A stretch of DNA of 64,000 bases from Massilia aurea (GCF_014200505.1 NZ_JACHBX010000001.1:1798001-1862000); one strand, 5' to 3'; positions 1-10,048 are shown, numbered from the stretch's first letter. The notes: generated by a model from the sequence alone, not told the origin. Program-made: numbers and translations.

Positions 1-972
1 GGCAATGACATCAACACCCTCCCCGACGCCCAGCTGCGCGCGCTGCGCCGCAAGGACATCAGCATGGTGTTCCAGTCATTCGCGTTGCTGCCGCAACTTA
101 CGGTGCTGGACAACACGGCGTTCGGCATGGAGCTAGCCGGCACGCCGAAGGCCGAGCGCCATGCGCTGGCCTTGCAGGCATTGGACCAGGTGGGCCTGGC
201 CGGGTATGGCGCCAGCTATCCGGACGAGTTATCGGGCGGCATGCAGCAACGCGTGGGCCTGGCCCGCGCGCTGGCGTGCGATCCCGCCATCCTGCTGATG
301 GATGAGGCATTTTCGGCGCTCGATCCGATCATGCGCACCGAGATGCAATCGGAGCTGCTGCGCCTGCAGCAGATCAAGCGCCGCACCATCGTCTTTATCT
401 CGCACGATCTCGACGAAGCGATGCGCATCGGCGACCGGGTCGCCATCATGAAGGACGGGCATGTCGTGCAAGTGGGTACGCCCGAAGACATCCTGCGCCA
501 GCCTGCCAACGACTACGTGCGCAACTTCGTGCGCGGCGTCGATGCTGCGGCCGTGTTCAAGGCCGGCGATATCGCCCGTAAAAGCCAGATCGTGGTGGCG
601 GAGTCGCCCGCGCGCGGTTCGCGCGCAGCACTGTCGATGCTGGAAGAGCAGGATCGGGCCTACGCCTATGTCGTCGACCCGCAGCAGAAATTTCTGGGTG
701 TGGTCTCGGCCGACTCCCTGCGCAGCGCGCTCGACGGCCACGTCGGCCCACTGGGCCTGGCGCATGCCTACCTGCCCGATGTCACCACCATCGATGCCGA
801 TGAACCGGTCGCCGGCCTGTTCGGCCAGGTCGCGCAGATGCCGTATGGCGTGCCTGTGGTGACGAGCGATGGCAAATACCGCGGGGCCATCAGCAAGACC
901 ACCCTGCTGAAGTTCCTCGACCGCGATACGCCGCCCCTCGCCGCACCAAACAACCCGAAAGGACAAGCATGA
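1..972 (+). CDS. proV: Glycine betaine/L-proline ABC importer, ATPase subunit (5' end outside window)
   Basis: ATP-hydrolysing subunit of an osmoprotectant importer on the inner face of the cytoplasmic membrane. The frame is open from base 1, so the start and the Walker A loop lie upstream of the window. Visible are the Q-loop ([10 protein letters not shown]), the ABC signature ([16 protein letters not shown]), Walker B ([13 protein letters not shown]) and the H-loop (ISHDLDEA). The C-terminal third reads as a CBS-domain pair, as in ProV/OpuAA, where it senses ionic strength. The stop codon overlaps the ATG of the next gene (ATGA), so translation is probably coupled to the permease. A choline or carnitine importer of the same family is the main alternative. 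Confidence 0.93.
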   Translation, partial: GNDINTLPDAQLRALRRKDISMVFQSFALLPQLTVLDNTAFGMELAGTPKAERHALALQALDQVGLAGYGASYPDELSGGMQQRVGLARALACDPAILLMDEAFSALDPIMRTEMQSELLRLQQIKRRTIVFISHDLDEAMRIGDRVAIMKDGHVVQVGTPEDILRQPANDYVRNFVRGVDAAAVFKAGDIARKSQIVVAESPARGSRAALSMLEEQDRAYAYVVDPQQKFLGVVSADSLRSALDGHVGPLGLAHAYLPDVTTIDADEPVAGLFGQVAQMPYGVPVVTSDGKYRGAISKTTLLKFLDRDTPPLAAPNNPKGQA

Positions 973-2027
973 ATTCCGGCACCGCTATCGCGACCGCGAC
1001 CCAACCGGTCGCCCCACAAGCTGAGCAGATCAATCCATGGCTGCCGACGCCGCCGCGCGACACCTCATGGCTCGACGCCGCGCCGGCGGCCTCGCCCGAT
1101 CAGGCGAGCGTCGGGCTGTCCGATCTGCTGAACGGCTCGCTGTCGCTCCAGTCCGGGATCAACGACGCACTGGGCTGGGTCGTCGAACACTTCCGCCCAT
1201 TCTTCCAGATCGTGCGCGCTCCCATCGACGCCACGCTCGACGCCGTCAGCGCCCTGCTGCTGGCTGCGCCAGCGCTCGCGGTGATCGCCGTCGTCGGCCT
1301 GCTGGCCTGGCAATTCACTACCCGCACGCTCGCCATTGGCACCGTGATCGCGCTGCTGATCGTATCGATGCTGGGCATCTGGTCCGACGCCATGATCACG
1401 CTGTCGCTGGTGCTGACGTCACTCGCCTTCTGCATGGTGATCGGTTTACCGCTGGGGATTTTCCTGGCCAGCAGTGACCGTGCCCAGAACCTCCTGCGGC
1501 CGCTGCTCGACGCCATGCAGACCACGCCGGCCTTTGTCTACCTGGTACCGGTGGTGATGCTGTTTGGTATCGGTAATGCGCCAGGCGTGATCGTGACCAT
1601 CATCTTTGCCCTGCCGCCGCTGGTGCGCCTGACCAATCTCGGCATTCGCCAGGTGCGGCCCGACCTGATCGAGGCGGCGCGCGCTTACGGCGCCTCGCCA
1701 TGGCAGTTGCTGAGCCGGGTCCAGTTTCCGCTGGCGATGCCATCGATCATGGCCGGCATCAACCAGTCGCTGATGCTGTCGCTGTCGATGGTCGTGATCG
1801 CTTCAATGATCGCCGTCGGTGGTCTGGGCCAGATGGTCTTGCGCGGCATCGGCCGCCTGGACATGGGTCTGGCAACCGTGGGCGGCCTGGGCATCGTGCT
1901 GCTGGCAATCACGCTGGACCGCTTGACGCAATCGATGGGACAGCCGCGTCGTGGCGTACGCCACTGGTACCAGACTGGCCCGGCCGGCCTCATCCTGCGC
2001 CTGACGCGCGGCAAGCCACAATCATAA
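969..2027 (+). CDS. proW: Glycine betaine/L-proline ABC importer, permease subunit
   Basis: Membrane channel of the same importer, 352 residues. A hydrophilic N-terminal stretch of about 90 residues, typical of ProW, is followed by several hydrophobic segments. The cytoplasmic EAA coupling loop is clear ([20 protein letters not shown]), and [11 protein letters not shown] follows as in the family. The start codon overlaps the proV stop by four bases, and proX follows 12 bases after the stop, giving a tight three-gene operon. Confidence 0.93.
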   Translation: MNSGTAIATATQPVAPQAEQINPWLPTPPRDTSWLDAAPAASPDQASVGLSDLLNGSLSLQSGINDALGWVVEHFRPFFQIVRAPIDATLDAVSALLLAAPALAVIAVVGLLAWQFTTRTLAIGTVIALLIVSMLGIWSDAMITLSLVLTSLAFCMVIGLPLGIFLASSDRAQNLLRPLLDAMQTTPAFVYLVPVVMLFGIGNAPGVIVTIIFALPPLVRLTNLGIRQVRPDLIEAARAYGASPWQLLSRVQFPLAMPSIMAGINQSLMLSLSMVVIASMIAVGGLGQMVLRGIGRLDMGLATVGGLGIVLLAITLDRLTQSMGQPRRGVRHWYQTGPAGLILRLTRGKPQS

Positions 2028-2039
2028 AAAGGAACACGA

Positions 2040-3089
2040 ATGCATCGCATGAAAAAATTTACGATCAAACACCAGTCACGACGCATGTTTCGCTGGATCG
2101 CTACCATCGCGCTTGGGGCACTGGCGCTGAGCACCCACCTGGCCATGGCGCAAACGCCGGCAGACACCCTTCCCGGCAAGGGAATCAAGGTGCAAGCGCT
2201 GCAAAGCCCGGTTGCCGAAGAGACGTTCCAGACCATGCTGGTCGACCGTGCTCTGGCAGCGCTGGGCTACGCACCGCAACCGATCAAGGAAGTGGAATAC
2301 CCCACGGCCCACATCGCCATTGCCAATGGCGATGCCACGTTCCTGGCAGTGCACTGGGATCCCTTGCACAAGGATTTCTATGATAACGCCGGCGGCGACG
2401 CCAAGCTGCTGCGCATGGGGGAGTACGCGGGGCCGGCAGCGCAGGGCTACCTGATCGACAAGGCTACGGCCGACAAGTACGGCATCACCAATATCGGCCA
2501 ACTGCGCGAGCCGCGCCTGGCCAAGCTGTTCGACAACGATGGCGATGGCAAGGCGGACATGGCCGGGTGCAACCCGGGCTGGGGCTGCGAAGCGATGATC
2601 GAGCAGCACATGGACGGCTTCAAGCTGCGCGGCACGGTCACGCACGTACAGGGCAATTACTCCGCACTGATCGCCGACACCATCGGCCGCTACAAGCGCG
2701 GCGCCCCGATCCTGTACTACGCCTGGACGCCCTACTGGGTCAACGGCGTCCTGATCCCGGGCAAAGATGTGGTGTGGCTGCAGGCGCCGAAGACGGCGTA
2801 TCCGGGCAAACCCGATACACGCCTGCCCGATGGCAGCGACTACGGCTTTGCCATCAACACGACGCGCTTTGTCGTGAACCGTGCCTGGGCCGAGAAGAAC
2901 CCGGCAGCCGTGAAGCTGTTCCAGGTGATGCGCTTGCCGATTGCCGATATCGACGCGCAGAATGCGCGCATGCGCAGTGGCGAGAATGCGCAGGCCGATA
3001 TTGCGCGTCATGTGTCGGGGTGGATCAAGTTTCATCAGAAGGAATTTGATGGGTGGATTGCACAGGCGCGGGCGGCGGCGAAGCCGTGA
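2040..3089 (+). CDS. proX: Glycine betaine/L-proline ABC importer, periplasmic binding protein
   Basis: Periplasmic ligand-binding protein, 349 residues. It has a basic N-terminus, a hydrophobic segment and an AMAQ cleavage-like site near residue 38. Aromatic ligand-box positions known from E. coli ProX appear in the expected contexts: HWDPLHKDF, GCNPGWGCE and YAWTPYWVNG. The chosen ATG has an AAGGA ribosome site six bases upstream; an internal ATG nine bases later is possible. No terminator was found after it. Confidence 0.92.
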   Translation: MHRMKKFTIKHQSRRMFRWIATIALGALALSTHLAMAQTPADTLPGKGIKVQALQSPVAEETFQTMLVDRALAALGYAPQPIKEVEYPTAHIAIANGDATFLAVHWDPLHKDFYDNAGGDAKLLRMGEYAGPAAQGYLIDKATADKYGITNIGQLREPRLAKLFDNDGDGKADMAGCNPGWGCEAMIEQHMDGFKLRGTVTHVQGNYSALIADTIGRYKRGAPILYYAWTPYWVNGVLIPGKDVVWLQAPKTAYPGKPDTRLPDGSDYGFAINTTRFVVNRAWAEKNPAAVKLFQVMRLPIADIDAQNARMRSGENAQADIARHVSGWIKFHQKEFDGWIAQARAAAKP

Positions 3090-3778
3090 CATTGCGGGCG
3101 TCATGGCGCAGTGCCGTCGGGATGCAGGGATTGCTCTCATCCTGAAGGCGGCTGCCTCGCCCTGCCTGAGCCACCGGTAGAGACCCGTGATCAAGACCGG
3201 GCTGGTGACAGCGTCGAGGCAGGTTCACTGCAATTCGGGAGCCTGGCTACCATCGTCGCCAACGTGCAGCGGCTGCGACATCTGCAGCGCGACTGGGCGG
3301 TGAACGGGATTTGCCAAACGTCGCAAGCCTCAGCCTTAATCCCCGTTCGGCCTGCACCACGGCCGAGTTTGCCGATGTCGCCAATGCCAGCGAGGTTCCG
3401 GCCCGCGCCCGGTTCGACATGGGTGCCACCGAAGCGATGCGCTGCACGGATCGCGCGGTCAGGCTGCCCGTCCGTGTCGATAACGTAGCGGGCCGAAACC
3501 GACCGTCGGGGGAAACTATCCGGACACTGGTTACCAGGCGTGCGTCGCGGCCGGGCTATGGTTGCGGTCGACGACCAGCACGCGGATGCGCGGGCGGCTC
3601 GCCTTCGAAAAAGCAGAGCCGTAGGCAGCTCGGTAGGCCGCGCTGAAGAACTCATGAAACGCATCGGCCGGCACCAAGTAATCGCTCCACAGGTACGAGA
3701 TCCCGGGTGGGAACTGACGCGTGCTTTGCGCATCGAGCCAACTGTCCCAACTATTTTCTACAAAAACAGACCGGTTCC
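3090..3778. other. Gene-poor stretch, no supported gene
   Basis: About 690 bp without a recognisable gene. On the minus strand a TTG-started 86-codon frame (3531-3791) has codon use like real genes in its central part (residues such as FPPGISYLWSDYLVPADAF and RIRVLVVDRN) but matches no family I know. Further minus-strand frames (3191-3515) contain a phrase like RYVIDTDGQPDRA, which resembles the C-terminal domain of TonB-like energy transducers but does not continue in one frame. I read the region as degraded coding sequence of unknown origin. Confidence 0.35.
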
Positions 3779-4471
3779 CTATTGTGCGCAATGCTCGTAG
3801 CCGGTATCGAACCAGCCGTCCGGCAGGCAGCGACCCTGGACGACAGCGATAACCCTTGCCGCACGTTGCTCGTAAGCCGCACGGTTACTCAGCGGGTTGT
3901 ACTGGTTCGGGGCCTGGATCATGCCCACCAATCCGGCGAACTCGGTGTCGCTGGCCCGAGCCAGTGGTTTGCCCAGGTAGACTGCCGCGGCCTGTTCGAA
4001 TCCCCTGACCTGCCGGCCATTGGCGCGTCCCATGTACACCTGCTGCGCGTAAAGGGAAAGTTGCCGTTGCTTGTCCAGGCGCTTGTCGAGTACAACCGCC
4101 ATCACATCGCGCCCCAGGTCAATCTTCTTGCAGCAGTTGAAGACGGCGCGGTAGAACGACTGGAACACGCCCTTCGGCCCGCTCAATTCGTGGTGAAACA
4201 GGAACACTTCCCGCGCCAGCGACGACGTGATCGTGGTGACGCCCTGGCCGTTGGCCAGGCTGACGCCGCCGTGCTGGAAAAAAGTGGGGTCTTCGATCTT
4301 GAGCAAAATGTCTTGCTGGCTTGGGGACAGGACGCCGGCGCCCAGCGGCACCGGATAGTCGGCGAACACCTCGTCCACCACCGTTGCCGACCAGGCAGCA
4401 ACTGTGCAGAGATAGGCTGCGAGCAGCAAAGGCAGGCCAAGACCGATGTTGAGAACGAGTTTCTTGCGCAT
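3779..4471 (-). CDS. Stand-alone GT51-type peptidoglycan glycosyltransferase, atypical
   Basis: Predicted membrane-anchored glycosyltransferase that would polymerise lipid II, 230 residues, the size of MtgA without a transpeptidase domain. One N-terminal transmembrane segment covers about residues 5-28. GT51 landmarks: the first catalytic motif EDPTFFQHGG (Glu60), GVTTITSSLAREVFLF in place of the usual GxSTITQQLAKN, then LYAQQVYMG and AAVYLGKPL. The second motif (RKxxE) is not conserved at residues 117-125. The start at MRKKLVLN was chosen for its GAAGGAA ribosome site; the frame stays open upstream to 4747 without support. Function is inferred from the fold signature, and activity is uncertain. 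Confidence 0.72.
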   Translation of the reverse strand: MRKKLVLNIGLGLPLLLAAYLCTVAAWSATVVDEVFADYPVPLGAGVLSPSQQDILLKIEDPTFFQHGGVSLANGQGVTTITSSLAREVFLFHHELSGPKGVFQSFYRAVFNCCKKIDLGRDVMAVVLDKRLDKQRQLSLYAQQVYMGRANGRQVRGFEQAAAVYLGKPLARASDTEFAGLVGMIQAPNQYNPLSNRAAYEQRAARVIAVVQGRCLPDGWFDTGYEHCAQ

Positions 4472-4542
4472 CCAGTTTCCTTCGTAAAGCGGCCCAGCGT
4501 GCACCGCGCAGGTTTGTCTTACGCGCCCGCCCAGAGTGTGGA

Positions 4543-4570
4543 CGGCGGGCGGCGGGCGGCGGGCGGCGGG
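4543..4570. repeat. 7-bp tandem repeat, four perfect units
   Basis: Four consecutive copies of CGGCGGG lie in the 362-bp gap between the GT51 gene and the TonB receptor. The rest of that gap shows no supported gene. Short GC-rich arrays of this kind can vary in copy number; no function is visible. Confidence 0.8.
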
Positions 4571-4833
4571 AAAAGTACAGCTTGGCCAGGCGGTCAACGT
4601 TACGCCCAGCGCAAAGCGCGAAGTGCGGCCTTGCCCATCCATGCGATCGTAGGGCATACCTTTGCTGCGCAGGAATTCCACATGATGGGCGACGGCTCGC
4701 GCGCGCTTTCCCAACGTGACGTGGATCTCGGCAGTGCCGCGAAGCATATTTCCCCCGTCAACTCATCGACACCCGTACGGCGCGGGCCGCCGGGTTGCAA
4801 CTACTATCGATACCTGCCCGAGTGCGCCAACGC

Positions 4834-7026
4834 TCAAAACTTCCACTCCACAATTGCCCGCATCACCGCATAGGTCGGACGCTCCGCGCGCTTTTGCACT
4901 GCGAGCGAGTCGTACACATATGTGGTGCGCTGAATGTCATCCTGGCGCAGGATATTGGCCACGCTCAGGCGCAACATGGCATTGCGGTGCATCTTCCACA
5001 GCACATAGGCTTCGACGGAGCGGTTGTCGGAGCCGTAGGCGGACTCGAACGGCGAAACGCGCACCTCACCGTTGCGCACGAATCCGAGCGACGCGCCGCC
5101 CGTCACCGGGACGGACTTGAACGTGTAGTCGGCGCCGAGGTTCGCCGAGAGCGGCGACTGGCCTGCAATACGGTTGTCGGGACCGGGTACGGCATCGACC
5201 GATGACCACGCGCGCGACAGGTTTGCACGCAGGTCGATCGCGGGTGCGCTGTCGAAGAATTGGTTCAGCTTGCCCTTGACCTCGATCTCGATGCCGCGCG
5301 ATAACGCATTGCCTTGGTTGACCGGTATGGCGACCCAGCGTCCGCCGATCAGGCTCGTCTTCGTCAGCAGGACGTCCTCGATCCGGCGCACGAAAGCAGT
5401 GGCGGTAACCAGGGCGTCCTTGGCGAAGTAATGTTCATACGCAAGGTCCAGTCCCCATGCCAGCTCGGCTTTCAGGTTCGGATTGCCGCTGATATCGGGT
5501 GTGGTGACGGTATTGACATTGGAAACGGTGCGGCCGGCAATCAGATTGTTCGTCGGTGGGACGCGCCAGGTGCGTGCGATGCCGAGCCGGACCTGGTCCG
5601 ACTTCGTGCCCGGCAGGCGCCATACCGACTGCACCACCGGGCTGAGCACTGCACGGCTGTTGTCGACCCGCTGTCCGAGATTGTTCTTGCTCAGGAGCGC
5701 AACCTGTTCCCAGCGCAGGCCGAGATACAAGGACCAGCGCTCGGACACGTCCCATTCGTCCTGGGCGTACACCGCGTAGCGCCGGGTAGCGATATCGAAG
5801 GCGGTTCCGATCGCATCGAGTTGCGACACCGAATCGATCAGGTTCCCGCGCACGGCGTCGGCCTGGGTATCTTCGACCTCGATGCCCGCCACCACGGTGT
5901 GTGTCTTGGCGAAAGTGCTCCTGAGCTTGGCCGAGGCCGTCAGGCCACGGCTATCGTCGTCCGCGCGCGTTTGCTGAAGATTCGTCACGCCGCCACCGTC
6001 GCCGATGAAGCTGATCGTGCTGGCCTGGGTTTCGCGGGAATGCGTCGATCCGAGTTTCATCTCGAGCTTGCTCGCATCTCCCAGTGTCTTCGACCAGGTG
6101 AGATTGTTTCGCAGCTGTGTGCTGCTGCCAGCGCTGACATACCTGTCGTTCGCAAACGGGAGGACCGGCCCTTCGAGGAAGGTCCTGCGATCGTAGCCGG
6201 CGCTGTCATACCTGTTTTTCGAAAAAAAACTCTGGAGCGTGAGCGTATCCTTGCCGCCCAGCTTCAGGTTGACTCGGGGAGCTAGATTCCATGTCCACCC
6301 CCGGTCCTGGTTGAACTGCTCCAGTCGACGCAGCAGCGGGCCCGTTGCCTCATACCCCTGGGTTTGCGTCCGGACCGTTTCATCCCCGGCCAGCTGGCGC
6401 GCGGCGCCGGTCACCAGCCAGGACCATTTATCCCCCTGGTTGCCGAAGCTGCCCGAGGCCTGGGGTCTGGTTTCCCCTTCGATGCTGTACACGCCCAGCT
6501 TCAACTGCCTCTGGCGGTTGCCGGTATTGCGTTTTAGTACGATGTTGATTGTCCCGCCGATTGCCTGCATTCCGAGTTCGGCAGTGGCAACAGGGACGAT
6601 TTCGATGCGTTCCACCAGGTCCGGCGCGAGATTGTCGAGCGAAAATCCGGGGGGTGCCGGTTCGCCATTGAGCAAGATCCGGACGTGGGCAGCGCCCATG
6701 CCCCGCATGCTGATTTGCCCGCCTCGTCTTCCAGCCACGCCATTGACGACGACGCCAGGTTGGCGCCGCAGCACGTCGAGCACACTGGAATCGCCGAAGC
6801 GAACCAGTTCGGCGACGCCCACCACCTGCTTGAATGTCGTCGAGGCGCTACGCGCTGCGTCCTGGCTGCCGACGACGTCGACACGTTGCGTGCCGTTCTC
6901 TGGTTCGGCAGCCGGCGGCGGCGCCGGCGTGGCGGGTTGGGGAGTCTGAGCCTGGGCCACATCTGCCCTGCCAGAGAGCAAGAGCGCGATGACGACCGGT
7001 GAACTGAACAGATGCGCAAACTTCAT
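4834..7026 (-). CDS. TonB-dependent outer-membrane receptor
   Basis: Outer-membrane gated porin powered by TonB, 730 residues. A Sec signal peptide (about residues 1-27, ending AQAQ) is followed by a proline-rich linker and a plug domain with the family phrases VLRRQPGVVV, ISMRGMGAAHVRILLNGEP, DLVERIEIVPVATAELG and AIGGTINIVLKR. The remaining 500 residues form the beta barrel, ending in a C-terminal aromatic (VEWKF). ATG at 7026 was chosen because it has an AAAGG ribosome site and begins the signal peptide; the longer open frame upstream runs into the remnant next door. The substrate is unknown: no Fur-like site is obvious, and a peptide, siderophore or sugar ligand are all possible. Confidence 0.9.
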   Translation of the reverse strand: MKFAHLFSSPVVIALLLSGRADVAQAQTPQPATPAPPPAAEPENGTQRVDVVGSQDAARSASTTFKQVVGVAELVRFGDSSVLDVLRRQPGVVVNGVAGRRGGQISMRGMGAAHVRILLNGEPAPPGFSLDNLAPDLVERIEIVPVATAELGMQAIGGTINIVLKRNTGNRQRQLKLGVYSIEGETRPQASGSFGNQGDKWSWLVTGAARQLAGDETVRTQTQGYEATGPLLRRLEQFNQDRGWTWNLAPRVNLKLGGKDTLTLQSFFSKNRYDSAGYDRRTFLEGPVLPFANDRYVSAGSSTQLRNNLTWSKTLGDASKLEMKLGSTHSRETQASTISFIGDGGGVTNLQQTRADDDSRGLTASAKLRSTFAKTHTVVAGIEVEDTQADAVRGNLIDSVSQLDAIGTAFDIATRRYAVYAQDEWDVSERWSLYLGLRWEQVALLSKNNLGQRVDNSRAVLSPVVQSVWRLPGTKSDQVRLGIARTWRVPPTNNLIAGRTVSNVNTVTTPDISGNPNLKAELAWGLDLAYEHYFAKDALVTATAFVRRIEDVLLTKTSLIGGRWVAIPVNQGNALSRGIEIEVKGKLNQFFDSAPAIDLRANLSRAWSSVDAVPGPDNRIAGQSPLSANLGADYTFKSVPVTGGASLGFVRNGEVRVSPFESAYGSDNRSVEAYVLWKMHRNAMLRLSVANILRQDDIQRTTYVYDSLAVQKRAERPTYAVMRAIVEWKF

Positions 7027-7163
7027 GATATGAACCTTTACGAAACAACTAGGGTCCAGCGGGTAGCCACGCGCCCCGGGGCGAAGCCCGTCTGGAGCTC
7101 GACGGTATTGGCAAGATGATCGACAATGGCAGCGGCGTCGGTATGGATCGCCAGGCAGCCCGG

Positions 7164-7631
7164 CTAGCGTGCCCCCCCCGGCTGCATGGCAACGCGAAGC
7201 GGCAGCGGTCCGGCGCCGAAATCGCGGCCGATACCGACGACGACTTCGTCGCTGCGGCTCCGGTACGCAAATGTGATGGCGAGCGCGCAGCGCAGGAGGC
7301 AAGCGAGGTCCGCATCGTGCCGCGCGGCCAGCTCGCGCAAGCCTTGTACCAGGGATGCTGCCACATGCTGCGCGAAGGCGGCCATGTGCGCGGACTTGAC
7401 GGGCGGCCGAGAATTATCGAGCGCAATGCCATGGACGGCCGGCAGACTATTTGCCTCGGCACGCCAGAATGCGCGCATGTCCTCGCCAGCCGCGCAGTGG
7501 CGGCAAAGGAAACGTCGCTTACCCGGGCCCGCGCGGCTCACGCCGGTCTGGAAGACACTGATGCGAACGACGGCTGGATCATGCACTACGGGCGCTACAT
7601 GGATACGACATGCACTGCGCACAACTGACAT
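7164..7631 (-). pseudogene. Remnant of a non-ribosomal peptide synthetase condensation domain
   Basis: An isolated 155-codon frame whose second half reads like the middle of an NRPS condensation domain: FWRAEANSLPAVHGIALDN recalls the yWrerLaglPav.LPlD region, DLACLLRCALAITFAYRSRS recalls the LLaaf..LLaryS helix, and DEVVVGIG and PLPLRVAMQPG match the D-DvvvGtp and lplRvdl strands. The HHxxxDG active site, which lies earlier in the domain, is absent, as are adenylation and carrier domains. It is therefore a decayed fragment, not a working synthetase. It sits directly upstream of the TonB receptor. Confidence 0.55.
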
Positions 7632-7740
7632 ACGGTTCGAAGCCCTGATAACCTGAGCCGCACAAGCGCCCGAAGACCGAAATCATACGGACCCCGATGG
7701 CGCAAAAATCTCCCGAAATGTAACTATCGGTCGATTTTTA

Positions 7741-8016
7741 TTCATTCTATTTTCCAGCTGCTGCAGGCATAATTCTCCCGCTCAAACTGGCCAGATAAGC
7801 AGGATTTGCGTCCCAATCGTCGATGAATACGAATTTCCCCTGTCGCGCACCGGCTAGCCAGTCCTCGATGGGTGCGTCGCCTGGTTCGAATGCCATCACT
7901 GCAGCCGCTACCTCGAAGGCGACCATGTGATCTACGTGGGAGAGGTGGAGAATTGCGCGTTGGTTCCGGAAGCGCCGCTCGTCTATCACGGTGGACAGTT
8001 TGCGAACGTCAAGCTG
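7741..8016 (+). pseudogene. Broken flavin reductase-family gene (C-terminal part)
   Basis: Translating the plus strand from 7741 gives a stretch that matches the C-terminal half of FMN-binding flavin reductases (HpaC/DIM6-like): VLDGCVAWFECHH, GDHVIYVGEVENCAL and PLVYHGGQFANV correspond to the family's GxPxLxgalawfeC, GDHxifvGeV and PLvyhrGry signatures. The frame is interrupted by TAG at 7855-7857 and has no start, and the homology stops after 8016. A 135-codon minus-strand frame across the same DNA (7747-8154) looks like a shadow. Confidence 0.7.
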
Positions 8017-8170
8017 GACGCAGCGCACGGATGTCGTCGAGCGTGGCGATTTGCTCGAGCGTCTTCCCGGGCTCCGCCAGCGGTTCTCGTGCTTCCCCGC
8101 TATTGACGCTGTCGGACCTCCGGCGGCCTGGTGCCAAGGCCGCCTTCCATGCACAAACCTATCCGACAGA

Positions 8171-8210
8171 AAATAAAAAACCGTCGATCATTCACCAGGA
8201 TGATCGACGG
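8171..8210 (-). terminator. Rho-independent terminator of guaA
   Basis: An 11-bp perfect stem (CCGTCGATCAT / ATGATCGACGG, 8181-8210) with an eight-base loop is followed, in the leftward direction, by TTTTTTATTTT. It lies about 45 bases beyond the guaA stop codon. Confidence 0.88.
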
Positions 8211-8254
8211 CTATTTGGGTGTCAATTCAGAATCAGTGACTTAGAGAACTCCGG

Positions 8255-9865
8255 TCACTCCCACTCAATCGTCGCCGGCGGCTTCCCCGAAATATCATAC
8301 ACAACGCGATTAATCCCCCGCACTTCATTGATGATGCGGTTCGACACCTTGCCCATCAATGCATGCGGCAGATGCGCCCATTGCGCCGTCATGAAGTCCA
8401 GCGTCTGCACCGCGCGCAGCGCAACGACATATTCATACGTGCGGCCATCGCCCATCACGCCCACCGATTTCACCGGCAGGAACACGGCAAACGCCTGGCT
8501 GGTTGCTTCATACCAGTTCAGCGGCGCCTTGCCGGCATCGATACCCGGCACATGCGGCACTTCGAACGGCGTGTTGCGCAGCTCTTCGATGAAGATCGCA
8601 TCGGCTTCACGCAGCAGGTCGGCGAACTCTTTCTTGACTTCGCCAAGGATGCGCACGCCCAGGCCCGGACCCGGGAACGGGTGACGATAGACCATGTCAT
8701 GCGGCAGGCCCAGCGCGACGCCGAGTTTGCGCACTTCATCCTTGAACAGTTCGCGCAGCGGCTCGAGCAGTTTCAGGTTCAGCGTCTCTGGCAGGCCGCC
8801 CACGTTGTGGTGGCTCTTGATCGTCTGGCCTTTTTTACCTTTACCAGCCGACTCGATGACGTCCGGATAGATCGTGCCCTGTGCCAGCCACTTGGCATTG
8901 GTCAGCTTGCCCGCTTCGACCTGGAACACTTCGACGAACTCACGGCCGATGATCTTGCGCTTCTGCTCGGGATCGTTCACGCCGGCCAGGTGACCCATGA
9001 ACTGGTCTTCGGCATCGATGCGAATGACTTTCACGCCCAGGTTCTTTTCGAACATGCTCATGACCATCTTGCCTTCGTCCTTGCGGAGCAAACCGTGGTC
9101 GACAAACACGCAGGTCAGCTGGTCACCGATCGCGCGGTGGATCAGCGCGGCGGCCACGCTCGAGTCGACGCCGCCCGACAGGCCCAGGATCACGTCGTCG
9201 GTGCCGACCTGCGCGCGGATCTTTTCAACGGCTTCGCCGATATAGTCCGGCATGTTCCAGTCGGATTTGCAACCGCAGATCTCGTGCACGAAGCGGCCGA
9301 TGATGGCTTCGCCCTGTGTCGTGTGCGTGACCTCCGGGTGGAACTGCAGCGCGTAGAAACGGCGCTCTTCGTCGGCCATTGCGGCGATCGGGCAGCTGTC
9401 GGTCGAACCCATCAGCTTGAAGCCGTCCGGCATTTCGAGGACCTTGTCGCCGTGGCTCATCCAGACCTTGAGCATGCCGTGGCCTTCGTCGGTGACGAAG
9501 TCGTTGATGCCGTTGAGCAGCGCCGTGTGGCTGCGCGCGCGCACTTCGGCGTAGCCGAATTCACGCTTCAGGCCGTTTTCGACCTTACCGCCCAGCTGGG
9601 CTGCCATGGTCTGCATGCCGTAGCAGATACCGAGCACCGGCACGCCGGCTTCAAACACGGCCTGCGGCGCACGTGGCGAATCGCCTTCGAGCGTCGAATT
9701 GTGGCTGCCCGACAGGATGATGCCCGAAGCGCCGTAGTTGCGGACGAACTCGTCGCTGACGTCGTAGGGGAAGACTTCGGAGAAGACGCCGGCATCGCGC
9801 ACGCGGCGGGCGATCAGCTGGGTGACCTGGGAACCGAAATCGAGGATGAGGATTTTCGAATGCAT
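8255..9865 (-). CDS. guaA: GMP synthase (glutamine-hydrolysing)
   Basis: Converts XMP to GMP using ATP and glutamine, the last step of guanine nucleotide synthesis. At 536 residues it has the normal two-part architecture. The class I amidotransferase has its nucleophile in [12 protein letters not shown] and the His/Glu pair in [10 protein letters not shown]. The ATP pyrophosphatase domain has the PP-loop [17 protein letters not shown], followed by the dimerisation domain. It lies downstream of guaB in the same orientation, separated by a palindromic repeat element. Confidence 0.98.
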   Translation of the reverse strand: MHSKILILDFGSQVTQLIARRVRDAGVFSEVFPYDVSDEFVRNYGASGIILSGSHNSTLEGDSPRAPQAVFEAGVPVLGICYGMQTMAAQLGGKVENGLKREFGYAEVRARSHTALLNGINDFVTDEGHGMLKVWMSHGDKVLEMPDGFKLMGSTDSCPIAAMADEERRFYALQFHPEVTHTTQGEAIIGRFVHEICGCKSDWNMPDYIGEAVEKIRAQVGTDDVILGLSGGVDSSVAAALIHRAIGDQLTCVFVDHGLLRKDEGKMVMSMFEKNLGVKVIRIDAEDQFMGHLAGVNDPEQKRKIIGREFVEVFQVEAGKLTNAKWLAQGTIYPDVIESAGKGKKGQTIKSHHNVGGLPETLNLKLLEPLRELFKDEVRKLGVALGLPHDMVYRHPFPGPGLGVRILGEVKKEFADLLREADAIFIEELRNTPFEVPHVPGIDAGKAPLNWYEATSQAFAVFLPVKSVGVMGDGRTYEYVVALRAVQTLDFMTAQWAHLPHALMGKVSNRIINEVRGINRVVYDISGKPPATIEWE

Positions 9866-9889
9866 GGGAGAAGAGTCTGAGTAGTCTGG

Positions 9890-10048
9890 GTAGGGTGGAC
9901 GGCTCGGCCGTCCACGCGGTGATGGTTGACGGCGCCGATTTCGCGCCGGATGAACGTGATGCCAACCATCGGTTAACGACGCCGATTTCGCACCGGATCA
10001 ACGTGATGCCAACCATCGCCGCGTGGACGGCGATGCCGTCCACCCTAC
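9890..10048. repeat. Palindromic intergenic repeat element (copy A) between guaB and guaA
   Basis: A 159-bp element bounded by inverted termini: it begins GTAGGGTGGACGGC with CCGTCCACGCGGTGATGG and ends with the inverted equivalent GCGTGGACGGC and CCGTCCACCCTAC. Each end folds into its own hairpin. The interior holds two imperfect direct copies of about 40 bp, each ending GTGATGCCAACCATCG. Related units occur at 45779-45970 and 52377-52484. It fills the spacer of the guaBA pair and contains no gene. Confidence 0.85.

Noticed and set aside
7747..8154. Minus-strand hypothetical protein of 135 residues
   Set aside because: The plus strand over the same bases reads as a broken flavin reductase, which explains the coding-like signal better.
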